From: Astropecten irregularis
Taxonomy: Eukaryota; Echinodermata; Asteroidea; Paxillosida; Astropectinidae
Length of the DNA: 64,000 nucleotides
Reading direction: 5' to 3'
NCBI GenBank assembly: GCA_963971285.1
Contig: OZ020244.1
Coordinates: 33,790,001 to 33,854,000, forward strand
The translations under genes and the position numbers were made by a program. Positions 11,279-21,770 of the stretch are shown piece by piece. The notes below the pieces were generated by a model, which saw only the letters and a program-made list of their open reading frames with translations, did not search any database and was not told where the DNA came from. How positions within the stretch are numbered: position 1 is the first letter of the stretch; every line of letters starts with the position of its first letter.

Positions 11279-11637
11279 AGGTAGTATCATACTTTGGAAA
11301 GAGACCAAAACAGAAATGTTCACAGATTTACGTATAACTTACAGGGTATGAAGACGATGCTAGTAGAAACATACTGTTCAAATTTTTCCTCCTGAAATGG
11401 TGTATTTATCCAGAAATTAGTAAAACAACAACCGAAAAATCTTTTTGATCTTTTAAAAGATCAAAAATAAAAGAGAAAAGACTTAAGAAATACTGTGGCC
11501 GTTTTTCACTGTTTTCTCAAAAAGTTGGCACCGTATGGGACTGAAATTTTCACAGATGACTGTTATTGTATTTCCCTTGATATTTTTGCCCATGAATCTG
11601 CATTTCTTTGACAAAAAACCAATGTATGATACTACCT
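11279..11637 (+). mobile_element. Family A TTAA MITE, copy A1
   Basis: TIRs AGGTAGTATCATACTTTGG and their inverse bound 359 bp, with TTAA on both sides (11275-11278 and 11638-11641). The core holds the palindrome TGATCTTTTAAAAGATCA. It has no ORF. TTAA duplication is typical of piggyBac-mobilised MITEs. Confidence 0.8.
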
Positions 11638-12070
11638 TTAATGTTATAATTAAAAATAGACAGAGGCTTTGATATTATAAGCTATAAAATGAAACATGAG
11701 TTGCCTGAACATTTATTCATAATGATTACATTATTTGCAGAATTTTTAAGAATCACAACAACTCCACCTTTCCAAAATATCCTCCAAACAATTTGTTATG
11801 TTGCCGCAAGGACCACATTTTTGGAGAATGTCTGTAGACATTGAATGTTTATTAAAAAAAGAAATGGCCAATGTTTGTAGAGATCAATATAGAACTTGCC
11901 TTGTATCCAATGGGCTGAGTTTCAGTCTACTTGTAGGTTATAAATTGCAAGTGTTCTGTTCAGTTATCTTCTGTTTGATTTCATGATGATAGGCTAATCC
12001 TCAAATGTAGACACTTAGCAAAGAATGGACTTCTAATTAGTTATGACGTGATGATGGTATGACTGGTGAG
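11638..12070. repeat. Type B lectin 3' flank, copy 2
   Basis: The stretch starting ATGTTATAATTAAAAATAGA and ending before lectin copy 2 recurs at 23675-24333, and from about 28970 and 35400 in shorter form. It defines the type B flank shared by lectin copies 2, 4, 6 and 7. Confidence 0.7.
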
Positions 12071-12592
12071 TTATGGAGCTGTGAAGCGGCCATTGGCATC
12101 AGCCTGCAGGCAGAACATCTTGGGGGTAGAAGATGGACTGGTAGAGAACTCACATGCTGCAGCTTTTTCAGTAATACAATATGAGTCATCCCACTGACCA
12201 TCCTCTTGATATTTCATAGCAATGCAATCTCTCCCATCTGGCTTCCCTGGTGCCCAGTTGAAGTAGTTGCACTCCTGACCTTCCCCACCAGACTTCATCC
12301 ACTTGCCTTCCTCCTCCTTGTCAGTACAGCCAACCCAGAGATGTTCCTTCTGAATATATCCCTCTTGGACTTTCCTTTTGTACATCTGCCAGATGAACTC
12401 ATGCTCACTGAGGGAGCCAGGAACCACCAAGCCCCCTCCCATGTCAGAGCAGGCTTTAGATGCTGCTTTCCAAGTCATTGTCTTTTTCAGCAGCTGGTAG
12501 CAAGAACCACCAAATCCTTCTTGACCGGGCTGGCAATGCTGGGCATAAACATACCCAACAATGAGTGCTAAGTACAGCCAGACAAGCTTCAT
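12071..12592 (-). CDS. Secreted C-type lectin-domain protein, copy 2
   Basis: It encodes 173 aa from the Met-Lys-Leu start; the frame extends 20 codons upstream, but the signal peptide begins at this Met. The signal peptide (WLYLALIVGYVYAQ) differs from the MKQ type and is closest to copy 7. One long-form CTLD follows, with all eight CTLD cysteines, LWVG, and a WDD triplet near the second Ca2+ ligand position. The sugar motif is KPD, not EPN, so specificity may differ. The Cys-containing 26-residue tail is intact. Its 3' flank is type B; its 5' flank is unlike copies 3, 5 and 6. Confidence 0.85.
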   Translation of the reverse strand: MKLVWLYLALIVGYVYAQHCQPGQEGFGGSCYQLLKKTMTWKAASKACSDMGGGLVVPGSLSEHEFIWQMYKRKVQEGYIQKEHLWVGCTDKEEEGKWMKSGGEGQECNYFNWAPGKPDGRDCIAMKYQEDGQWDDSYCITEKAAACEFSTSPSSTPKMFCLQADANGRFTAP

Positions 12593-13194
12593 GGTGTTGA
12601 TGGCTGTTGAACATTTAATTATTGGTGATTTTCCTGTTTTAATAATGTTCACTGCCGCGTCTTGCTACAACAAAAACTTCTCTTGAGACAATGAAGTGTC
12701 TGTGTACACAGAACTAAACACCTGTTGTCTTATTTCTGTTGTGCTAGGATTGAAATAAAGCACAACATACGGTACACTTTACAAGCTGTATTCTGTTCGC
12801 AAGAACGCGTAGGACCTGCTATTCCGATACAAGCAACTAATCAATATATTCTGCATTCATGTGTGATGATTTGACATGTAACCGTCATTTCACCATGAAT
12901 TGACTGACAACCTTTCATTTCATTTCATTTGCATATTCTGTTCAATATTAAGCGACCGTGAGTGCAGTTTGTGGGCTGCATGGTATCCTGAATTGGATTC
13001 AAATGGTGTATTTTGGTCACCAGTGAGGCCTGTAGATTGTTATAATGTATCTGTGCAATCAGCACAATTCGTAACGCTGTCCTCAGAAAGTCAAAGTCGT
13101 ACTACTGCACTGGTTCATCAAGTTATTACACTTTTTAGATGTGACGCAATCTTATCTACTTCAATTTGCGACATCACCAACATACACCTAACAT
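12593..13194. other. Upstream region of lectin copy 2
   Basis: This is AT-rich sequence with CATTTCATTTCATTT short repeats near 12915. A 98-codon plus-strand frame (12900-13196) has no recognisable similarity and I do not call it a gene. I see no clear promoter motif. Confidence 0.35.
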
Positions 13195-13395
13195 AGGGCT
13201 GGATAGCTGAGTTGATAGAGTGCTGGTACTGTATTCTGAAGGTCACAGGTTCAAATCCCGCTCCAATCAATTTTCTTTGTTCAATTCTTTTCAATGACTT
13301 AAAATTAATCCAGTAAAATTCCCTTGTGGTTATTTCATTAATAAAAGAAGTTATATTAGTTTAAAAGCTACATCATCTTTGAGTGATCCCTGGCT
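13195..13395 (+). mobile_element. tRNA-headed SINE
   Basis: A tRNA-like head carries an A-box-like TAGCTGAGTTGATAG and a B box GGTTCAAATCC (13248). The body reads CAATTTTCTTTGTTC, then TTCCCTTGTGGTTATTT. Related copies are at 2563 and 48103. The acceptor arms do not pair as in a true tRNA. Confidence 0.65.
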
Positions 13396-13411
13396 CTGTG
13401 TGCTTCAGGAA

Positions 13412-13953
13412 ATATCGTTGACGTTTTCACGAAGGGGCGAATTTGGAAAAAATCAAGATTTTTTTGAAATTCTTTTTTTTTTCCCAAAATCGATTAGGGG
13501 ACATCTTGGCGAAATTATTTTGGCCAAATCAAATGAAATCAATTAGATCATGAAAATAAGTAAAGGGCGAATTTCACCAAAAGTGCCGGCTTACGTTTTC
13601 ACAAAGAGGCGAATTCCAGCGCGCGCGCGCGCATGCTATTTTTAGCTTTTACAAGGGACAAATTTGTGCATGTTTGTATGGGTAGAGTTTTGGATCACCT
13701 CCAATTTGTCTGGAAAAAAAAGTTTTCACGAAGGGGCGAATTTCTTTGAACGTTAATTACTCCCCAATCATAAGCTCTTATCAACTCTTAATTAGTATGT
13801 CGTGTAAGGGAAAGTCTTCAGCTTGAAACTGGTATGGAAAATTAATCAACATATTCAATTTAAAAAAGAACAAACTTCAAAGCCGATTTTCTCAAAACTA
13901 TGTTTCAACGCCCAGGCGGGCAATTCGCCCCTTTGTGAAAACGTTGACGATAT
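13412..13953. mobile_element. Inverted-repeat element with reiterated terminal motif
   Basis: Termini ATATCGTTGACGTTTTCACG and the inverse of ATATCGTCAACGTTTTCACA form TIRs of about 32 bp extending into AAGGGGCGAATT. The motif GTTTTCACRAAGRGGCGAATT is present twice more inside (13594 and 13721). A CG-repeat run lies at 13620-13633. There is no ORF. It is a MITE or foldback element. Confidence 0.65.
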
Positions 13954-14298
13954 ATTTGATTCAACTACAGTAGTACTACCCTGTTGATATAAATTAATTA
14001 TTTTTACATGTAGAGTCTTTTTACACCATGAATTCTGAAGTTGTTACATATCACAAAACACAATTATATATCTGAAAGGAAAATATTTCACTACTTTGTA
14101 AAACAATTGTTTGAAATTCCAAAAAGTTGATTTTCAGTACAGTCACTTTTGAAATCTGTAGACACAAATACTATTTCCTATGTCTCAATTAGACACAACA
14201 AAATCCATACCCAAAAAACCGTAAATCTTAGTAATAGAGCACAGAGTAATTAAAATTTTAATCAGCTGTTTTAGATTCTGAAGCCTAGTTTTGTTTAA

Positions 14299-14835
14299 AG
14301 GGAGCATATAGGATTTGCAAGGCCTCCAAAGATAATTATTCAGTTTGAGACAGAAAATGGACTCAACAGTTTGTTAACAGTGCAAACAGTCACCATGGGA
14401 AATCTTGGTTCATCAGATGCTGAGTTTTTCCAAGGAAATCAAGATTTAGTGTCTTTTCCAAAGATCTTTCGTCCGAACGATTTTTGGAACAAACATAAAG
14501 GACATCCTCACTTGAGTTGTTTTAGTTATCCCCTTTCACTCAAGGTATGAATATGGTGCTGGTAGAGACATACCGTTAAATTATTTCCACCTGAAATGCT
14601 GTATTTATCCAGAAATTAGTCAAACAAAGACCGAAAATAGTTTCGATCTCGGGGTAAGATCAAAACCATTCTTCATGTTTTATAAGAAAAATTGAATCAG
14701 GTTTTCACTATTTTCTAGTGACTCAGATGTCCAATTGAGCTCAAATTTTCACAGGGTTTTATATTTCTTGTACATGTTTGATCAGACAAAGTATCAGTGC
14801 TGTCCTGTGACCTTTACCAATCATGTATTGTACCT
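14299..14835 (+). mobile_element. Family B TTAA MITE, complete
   Basis: TIRs of the AGGGAGCATATAGGATTTG type and the inverse of CAATCATGTATTGTACCT bound 537 bp, flanked by TTAA (14295-14298, 14836-14839). It is the template for the partial copies at 1, 27717 and 33253. Confidence 0.75.
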
Positions 14836-15800
14836 TTAAGTTGAAATCTATTTTGTTTTGATACAGTGAAGATGTTTCTAGTTCTGTTTTTATTCCAGAG
14901 AAACTTTGTATCAAAACACGTTCTTTAGTTTTCAATTTCTTTTTCGGTACTAATTAAGTTACTCCATGAATTTTTTTAATGTAATTCCATGTGAAGATCA
15001 GTTGTTTAGTATTTTTTTCTTTTACAACCCATTTTTTATTTGTTTTTTTATTAAATGTTTGTCTAATGAACAATTAATTTTTAAAAGAACACTGTACAAC
15101 TTGCCTTATATATTGTGTCCATCCGGCCAAGTTTCAATCTGTGTGTACTGTAATGATATGAAAGTGTCATGTCCAGATATATGCAGTTAGATTACACGAA
15201 GATGAGGCTAATCCTTCAATGTTTGAACATGGCATTGAACGGTACTTTTTAGATCGTGATGATTTAAGGAGCTGTGAAGCGGCCATTGGCATCAGCCTGC
15301 AGGCAGAACATCTTGGGGGTAGAAGATGGACTGGTAGAGAACTTGCACATTGCAGCTCTGTTATAGAAGCAATGCCGATCATACCACAGACCATCCTCAT
15401 AATATATCATAGCAATGCAGTCTCTCTTTTCTGGCTTCTCTGGTGCCCAGTTGAAGTAGTTGCACTCCTGACCTTCCCCACCAGACTTCATCCACTTGCC
15501 TTCCTCCTCCTTGTCAGTACAGCCAACCCAGAGTGGTCCCCTCTGAATATATCCCTCTTGGACTTTCATTTTGTACATCTGCCAGATGAACTCTTGCTCA
15601 CTGAGTGAGTCAGGAACCGCCACGCCCCCTCCCATGTCAGAGCAGGCTTTAGATGCTGCTTCCCAAGTCATTGTCTTATTCAGCAGCTGGTAGCAAGAAC
15701 CACCAAATCCTTCTTGACCGGGCCGGCAATGCTGGGCATAAACACATGCAACCGTGATCACAATGTACATGTACAGCCAAACCTGCTTCATGTTGCGTTT
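14321..15800. repeat. Lectin duplication unit, copy 3 (type A 3' flank)
   Basis: The block is near-identical to window positions 1-1465, including MITE, spacer and lectin gene. Confidence 0.75.
15264..15791 (-). CDS. Secreted C-type lectin-domain protein, copy 3
   Basis: It encodes 175 aa starting at an ATG (15789-15791). Signal peptide 1-19. Long-form CTLD cysteines are at 22, 33, 50, 91, 110, 125, 141 and 149, with the extra pair 91/110 flanking the KEEEGKWMKSGGEGQ loop. LWVG is at 87-90 and NYFNW at 111-115. The sugar-binding triplet is KPE (119-121) instead of EPN, with EKPEKRD around it, so classical mannose or galactose binding is doubtful. WYD is at 136-138. Tail Cys is 163. It is almost identical to copy 5; both share 5' and 3' flanks. 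Confidence 0.85.
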   Translation of the reverse strand: MKQVWLYMYIVITVACVYAQHCRPGQEGFGGSCYQLLNKTMTWEAASKACSDMGGGVAVPDSLSEQEFIWQMYKMKVQEGYIQRGPLWVGCTDKEEEGKWMKSGGEGQECNYFNWAPEKPEKRDCIAMIYYEDGLWYDRHCFYNRAAMCKFSTSPSSTPKMFCLQADANGRFTAP

Positions 15801-16422
15801 ACACTGAAGAATCCAAAGTTAAACTTGTCAGTGATTTGAGGAGTAGAGTATGTCACCTTTCAAATGATGTTTCTACTTTGAGTCTGTTATTCTTTGAAAG
15901 GTACAGCAATGATGATGATCAGTGGAGATACTCATACACTGTTACAATGTACCATTCTACATCAGTACTTTCAGATCAGTCTTGATGTAATCTATGAACA
16001 TTCCATGTATCATCAAGTGAAGATATAGGCCACAGTCACTGATAGTGTCTTCAACTGTTCTTCTTGGATAGTTTTACAAATAGTAAGAACAAAGGGTAAA
16101 ATTCACTGAAACAGAAGTCTTTGACGCAAAGCAGAATCACATGCAGCCAGTAGGAACATCTACTGGCAAGTGAGAGTCTTCTGTTTTACTCTGCAGGGTA
16201 TTGTGCTTTGTTGACCGGATGATTTAAATGTGGTGAAATTATTTTTTGCATCATTTGGTGTCCTTGGCTTGCTTTGGAAATAATTTTTAAAGAATTGTGA
16301 TGCTGTACGATAAGAAACACTATGGAGTCTCTTCTGCTAAATCGGTTTTCTGTTCAATATATTTGCATTTCAAGTGTTTCCTTTGTACATTATGTAAAAC
16401 TAGTGTTACTGTTGACAGATAT
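15792..16422. repeat. Type A lectin 5' flank, copy 3
   Basis: This roughly 630 bp upstream segment (beginning with GAATCCAAAGTTAAACTTG, ending GTTACTGTTGACAGATAT) recurs at 27047-27686 and 29766-30400. It presumably contains the lectin promoter, but I cannot point to a TATA box. The first 3623 bp element interrupts it at its outer end. Confidence 0.7.
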
Positions 16423-16722
16423 TAGACTATGGGACGAGTCCGTTTTTTCGCTTCGTTCGTGGTCTCCGTCGAGGGAGGGCATGTAAACTTCACTGTCGAC
16501 TGAAAATATTATTCCATACAAGAAAAGGGTTGTTCCCCCTGCAAATACTGGCACAATAACGAGAATTTCGAGAAAACATGCGACCGTTTTCGAGAAAATA
16601 CGATTCTTGGTCGAGCCAAAATTTGGACCAATTGACGGTTGGTTTTCATTTGAGAAAAATTTCCTCCAATCAGCACCCTCGTATTATAGCTCACACAGAC
16701 TCCATCTCGCGCGGAATCCAAC

Positions 16723-16890
16723 ATGGCGGGTAACGAAAAGGACGTCGGCGAAAAGCCTCGCAAAACTTGCTTTTTGCATTGCGATCCGAGCGCAAAAGGC
16801 GTTGCCACACCCTTCTCAGAACATAGCTGGGCTCGTTTTCTGGAGTTTGTGGACAAAATAATGCAAGGTTCTGCGAGGCACACAGTCTGA
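16723..16890 (+). pseudogene. Captured exon-like ORF in 3.6 kb element (copy 1)
   Basis: A 55-codon frame follows CCAACATGG, a good start context. It has a Cys-x3-Cys pair (KTCFLHCDPS) and then ATPFSEHSWARFLEFVDK. This resembles the N-terminal block of a family of large, poorly characterised invertebrate proteins. It ends at TGA after a short tail. I think it is a truncated copy of such a gene carried by the element; I cannot name the family with certainty. The identical copy is 20348-20515. Confidence 0.4.
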
Positions 16891-16960
16891 AATACCGAGA
16901 GCGTTTGAGTCCAAAATGTAAACAAACATGACAATCTGACCGGCATAGCATAGGCCATAG

Positions 16961-17114
16961 CCAAGGGCAGCCAGCAGCTCTAGGGGGACCGCGAGCAGGC
17001 CACCGAACATCGCTGGATATCATCGTTCCTTTTACGTTCGCTTCACCAACAAGTACAAGCTGCAGAGGGAGAAGGCTGCCGAGGAGAGACGGCTAGAGAA
17101 ATTCCCTGGAACTG
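16961..17114 (+). pseudogene. Second exon-like block ending at a splice donor
   Basis: In another frame the sequence encodes NIAGYHRSFYVRFTNKYKLQ and then a charged Lys/Glu/Arg stretch, ending at a potential donor (ACTG|GTATGA). Gly-Tyr-His-Arg followed by Arg-Phe-Thr is what I would expect after the preceding FSEHSW block in the same family, so the two pieces probably come from one gene separated by an indel. It is repeated at 20586-20739. Confidence 0.35.
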
Positions 17115-17896
17115 GTATGAGATCACTTAAATAGTTTATTTTGTTGTTCAAAACAATGATGCATGATGACCCGACAAAATTAGGCCAAGCATCGTTGACA
17201 TTAACATTGATGTGAATTTGAGAATTGTGCGTTTGTAAAAACAAAGTTAATCATCAATCATGATCGTCATGTTTATCATCAATTAAGTTGTATTTGTTTA
17301 TCATGTTGACTTGTTAAGCATGGAATGTTGTGGATAGTCATAGCTTTGTTAAATTGTTGTAACCTAAATTGGACTGCAACTGCAATGAAAATACATAATT
17401 TTATATTAAATGTTCATGGAGATAAATCGTCATGCCAATTGTTACCTGAATTGGAATATTGTTAGCTTTGTCCTTCCGAACTCCATCTACATAAATATTT
17501 GCAATCCATGTTAAAAGCTTATCGGGACCCACTTTTCATTTTTCTTTTCTTGTTTTTTTTTTCTCCACTCACAGTGCTCACCGACTTCTCATGCAGTGGC
17601 TGATGATGACACGAGGCACGTGCAGGGTTGAGGACAGTCCACCAAAGAATCGTGGGAGTACAAGAACAAATTAAGCTTAGAATTTGATGTGCTGTGTTGC
17701 ATTAGATTTTTGTCCTGTATGTAGTAATATACCAACAATATTGAAACTGAGCATGACATTCATTTTCTGTAATTTACGTAAATTACGCATATCATGTGCA
17801 TGAGAGTACATGTATTCACAAACTGTAGTGTACATGTACCTTAACATGCTCAATAACAAGTTATGGTTTGGGTTTACATAACATGTACATGTTTCG

Positions 17897-18145
17897 AAAG
17901 AAGGTAGGTTTCCGGTGACACCGTGTAATCTTTTTTGAGAGAGTGTGTGGTTCTGAGAAGAACCGATGGTATAATCTCGACGTTCCAAACAGTGTGCTCA
18001 GTTCGTTCTCAGGAGAGTGTCGCTCTCCTGAGGACAAACAGAGCACACTGATCCGAACGTCGAGATAACTTCCACCGGTTCTTCTCAGAACCATACACTC
18101 TCGCAGAAGAGATTACATGGTGTCACCGCAAACCTTCCTTCTTTT
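17897..18145. repeat. 249 bp imperfect hairpin (copy 1)
   Basis: Two arms of about 120 bp (AAGAAGGTAGGTTTCCGGTG against its inverse near 18120-18145) meet at AGGAGAGTGTCGCTCTCCT around 18021. Arms contain GGTTCTGAGAAGAACCG and ATCTCGACGTTC. It is a foldback MITE or a structural part of the host element. The second copy is 21522-21770. Confidence 0.75.
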
Positions 18146-19720
18146 AGTAATGTACATGTGTACTTAAATGGGTTTGTGTATCTGCAGCTTTTTTGTGATA
18201 CTTCTCCAGATAAAACTTTCAACTATGCCTCCATAATTAGTTGCAGCCCATCACTTCTTAGCAGTCTGCAGAATGGGATTGTTTTACTGCAAATGTAAAA
18301 CATGCCTGTTTCAAAGTGTTGTTACTGGGATACTTGTAAAAAAAAAATTAAATAAATACAGTACTTTCAAAGTTTTTGAAAAGCTGCAGATTTATCAGGT
18401 TTTCTGATTTATAAAAATTTAACATTTATAGGACCTTACAGCAGTGTGATGTGTGTATTGAAATATTGTATTTCAGTTCACTGAGTATATGGAACTTTGA
18501 ATGATGACTTTATAATTTAAGTTATGCCACCATCACTCATTGGCAGATTGCAGAATTGAGTTTTACAGCCAACTGACAAGTATGTCTGTGGTGCATATTA
18601 TTTTGAAGCTACGTAAAATGGTACGGTTTAAAACTAATGTAAATTTTTGAATGGAAAGGTTAAAAGACTTCACAGTTTCATCACAGAGAATGATTACACC
18701 CTTCATCTCTGTGCACATATAATGCACATCTACCTTGGAAGTTTAGTTTGAAGTTTTTTGAACATATTTGTATTATTGTACACTCAAGCATACACAACTT
18801 GAATAATGCAATCATACTCATAAAGGTTTTATTTTTGCTGTACGTTGTTGTCTTGTACTTATTAATGGGACAATAATTATTTAGCAGAAATCAGTACAAT
18901 ACTTGGTTTGTTAAGTAAGGGGGATTATTTTGACACCTTATACCAAATTTCATGAGAGTGGGGTACATGTTTGAGACCTTGCACCATATGAACTGTACAT
19001 ACATACATATTTTCTACCATTAATTATGTCAACGTTGAACATGTTTTGTTTTACTATGCTTGAGTACGTGTCCTATAGAACTTGTGTTTCAATCACATTA
19101 TTTATTCTCGGTCACTCCTTAGCAAGTTGAAAAATTCTGTCATATTAGTGAACACAGGTATCATAAGACAAAATATAGGGCATCTAGGACAGTTACCTTC
19201 ATTGCCACTGTAAAGTATAGGCTTGATAGTTTGTTAATAGTGGTATTTTTAAGGTATAATGTTTAGTGTACTCAGTTCCTCAAAGAAAAAATAAATACAT
19301 GCACATTTATGTGTTACATGATGAGAATTAAAGATTTTGGTGACTATTCTTTGCTTGAATTTTTGTGTCAATATAATTATTATGAAAAAATTATTTTTAT
19401 AAAAAAATCTTTTAGATTGCCTTGTCACACTATTTCAGAAAGTGCTACACTTTTAGAAAGATTATCAAGAAAAGAAGGCAGTATTTTCAAACATCTTCAT
19501 CGATCTTTATTCAATAAGTAAACTCTTCAAATCTTGTTAAAAACAATTTCACCAAAACTGGGGAAGCACTCATTAAAATAATCAGATTTTTTAATCAGCC
19601 AAAAGACTGTACTAAAGTATTGGGAAGTGGGGTTTTGATGAGGAAACTCGTATAAAACGTTCCTTCTCGATGACTCATGAATGTACATTACAATAGGATT
19701 TCTGTTGCTGTACTACATTA
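18146..19720. other. Non-coding interior of the 3.6 kb element
   Basis: This is AT-rich sequence with no credible gene. A 70-codon frame at 19309-19521 is lysine and isoleucine rich and has no recognised features. The right subterminal zone (19730-19880) contains two divergent GGGGCGA-type motifs in inverted orientation. Confidence 0.4.
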
Positions 19721-20347
19721 GGCTAACGTACAATATGGGGCGAGTTTGTCTGATACGCTATGAAATTGGTGGCGAAATTCACGGGGGCGAAGTGACTTGG
19801 GGGCGAAATGTTCATAGAGTGCACGCGAAAAAAACCCAACTCGCCCCATATGACCGTACGTACAAGTGATTTCGCCCCCATCCTTTTTTGCCGAATTTCT
19901 CCCAAACGTGCCACTTTTGCAAGGGGGAACAAGCAGATATGTGATCAGCATGTCCTAATGGTCAACTGGTGCAAAATTCAGCCCCTCCCTCGGTGGTGGC
20001 CACGAAAATCATTTTCTAGAAGACTTTTTGCACTTCGTCCCATAGTCTAGACTATGGGACGAGTCCGTTTTTTCGCTTCGTTCGTGGTCTCCGTCGAGGG
20101 AGGGCATGTAAACTTCACTGTCGACTGAAAATATTATTCCATACAAGAAAAGGGTTGTTCCCCCTGCAAATACTGGCACAATAACGAGAATTTCGAGAAA
20201 ACATGCGACCGTTTTCGAGAAAATACGATTCTTGGTCGAGCCAAAATTTGGACCAATTGACGGTTGGTTTTCATTTGAGAAAAATTTCCTCCAATCAGCA
20301 CCCTCGTATTATAGCTCACACAGACTCCATCTCGCGCGGAATCCAAC

Positions 20348-20515
20348 ATGGCGGGTAACGAAAAGGACGTCGGCGAAAAGCCTCGCAAAACTTGCTTTTT
20401 GCATTGCGATCCGAGCGCAAAAGGCGTTGCCACACCCTTCTCAGAACATAGCTGGGCTCGTTTTCTGGAGTTTGTGGACAAAATAATGCAAGGTTCTGCG
20501 AGGCACACAGTCTGA
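20348..20515 (+). pseudogene. Captured exon-like ORF in 3.6 kb element (copy 2)
   Basis: Identical to 16723-16890, offset by 3625. See that entry for the Cys pair and FSEHSW block. Confidence 0.4.
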
Positions 20516-21521
20516 AATACCGAGAGCGTTTGAGTCCAAAATGTAAACAAACATGACAATCTGACCGGCATAGCATAGGCCATAGCCAAGGGCAGCCAGC
20601 AGCTCTAGGGGGACCGCGAGCAGGCCACCGAACATCGCTGGATATCATCGTTCCTTTTACGTTCGCTTCACCAACAAGTACAAGCTGCAGAGGGAGAAGG
20701 CTGCCGAGGAGAGACGGCTAGAGAAATTCCCTGGAACTGGTATGAGATCACTTAAATAGTTTATTTTGTTGTTCAAAACAATGATGCATGATGACCCGAC
20801 AAAATTAGGCCAAGCATCGTTGACATTAACATTGATGTGAATTTGAGAATTGTGCGTTTGTAAAAACAAAGTTAATCATCAATCATGATCGTCATGTTTA
20901 TCATCAATTAAGTTGTATTTGTTTATCATGTTGACTTGTTAAGCATGGAATGTTGTGGATAGTCATAGCTTTGTTAAATTGTTGTAACCTAAATTGGACT
21001 GCAACTGCAATGAAAATACATAATTTTATATTAAATGTTCATGGAGATAAATCGTCATGCCAATTGTTACCTGAATTGGAATATTGTTAGCTTTGTCCTT
21101 CCGAACTCCATCTACATAAATATTTGCAATCCATGTTAAAAGCTTATCGGGACCCACTTTTCATTTTTCTTTTCTTGTTTTTTTTTTCTCCACTCACAGT
21201 GCTCACCGACTTCTCATGCAGTGGCTGATGATGACACGAGGCACGTGCAGGGTTGAGGACAGTCCACCAAAGAATCGTGGGAGTACAAGAACAAATTAAG
21301 CTTAGAATTTGATGTGCTGTGTTGCATTAGATTTTTGTCCTGTATGTAGTAATATACCAACAATATTGAAACTGAGCATGACATTCATTTTCTGTAATTT
21401 ACGTAAATTACGCATATCATGTGCATGAGAGTACATGTATTCACAAACTGTAGTGTACATGTACCTTAACATGCTCAATAACAAGTTATGGTTTGGGTTT
21501 ACATAACATGTACATGTTTCG

Positions 21522-21770
21522 AAAGAAGGTAGGTTTCCGGTGACACCGTGTAATCTTTTTTGAGAGAGTGTGTGGTTCTGAGAAGAACCGATGGTATAAT
21601 CTCGACGTTCCAAACAGTGTGCTCAGTTCGTTCTCAGGAGAGTGTCGCTCTCCTGAGGACAAACAGAGCACACTGATCCGAACGTCGAGATAACTTCCAC
21701 CGGTTCTTCTCAGAACCATACACTCTCGCAGAAGAGATTACATGGTGTCACCGCAAACCTTCCTTCTTTT
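21522..21770. repeat. 249 bp imperfect hairpin (copy 2)
   Basis: Identical to 17897-18145. Confidence 0.75.

Larger units (their letters stand above)
16425..20047 (+). mobile_element. TA-flanked 3.6 kb element, first of tandem pair
   Basis: It starts GACTATGGGACGA and ends with the inverse TCGTCCCATAGTC, with TA at 16423-16424 and 20048-20049, consistent with a Tc1/mariner-style TA target. Its interior is mostly non-coding and AT-rich. It holds a short gene-like fragment (16723-17114), a 249 bp hairpin (17897-18145) and right-end GGGGCGAAAT motifs. No transposase is visible, so it would be non-autonomous. It is repeated at 20050-23672 with no difference found by eye. Confidence 0.7.

Noticed and set aside
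12900..13196. 98-codon plus-strand frame near lectin copy 2
   Set aside because: No similarity I recognise, no splice or start context, and it ends at the SINE boundary.
16509..16964. 151-codon minus-strand frame in the 3.6 kb element (and 20134-20589)
   Set aside because: It overlaps the plus-strand FSEHSW frame, contains no recognised domain and is repeated only because the whole unit is.
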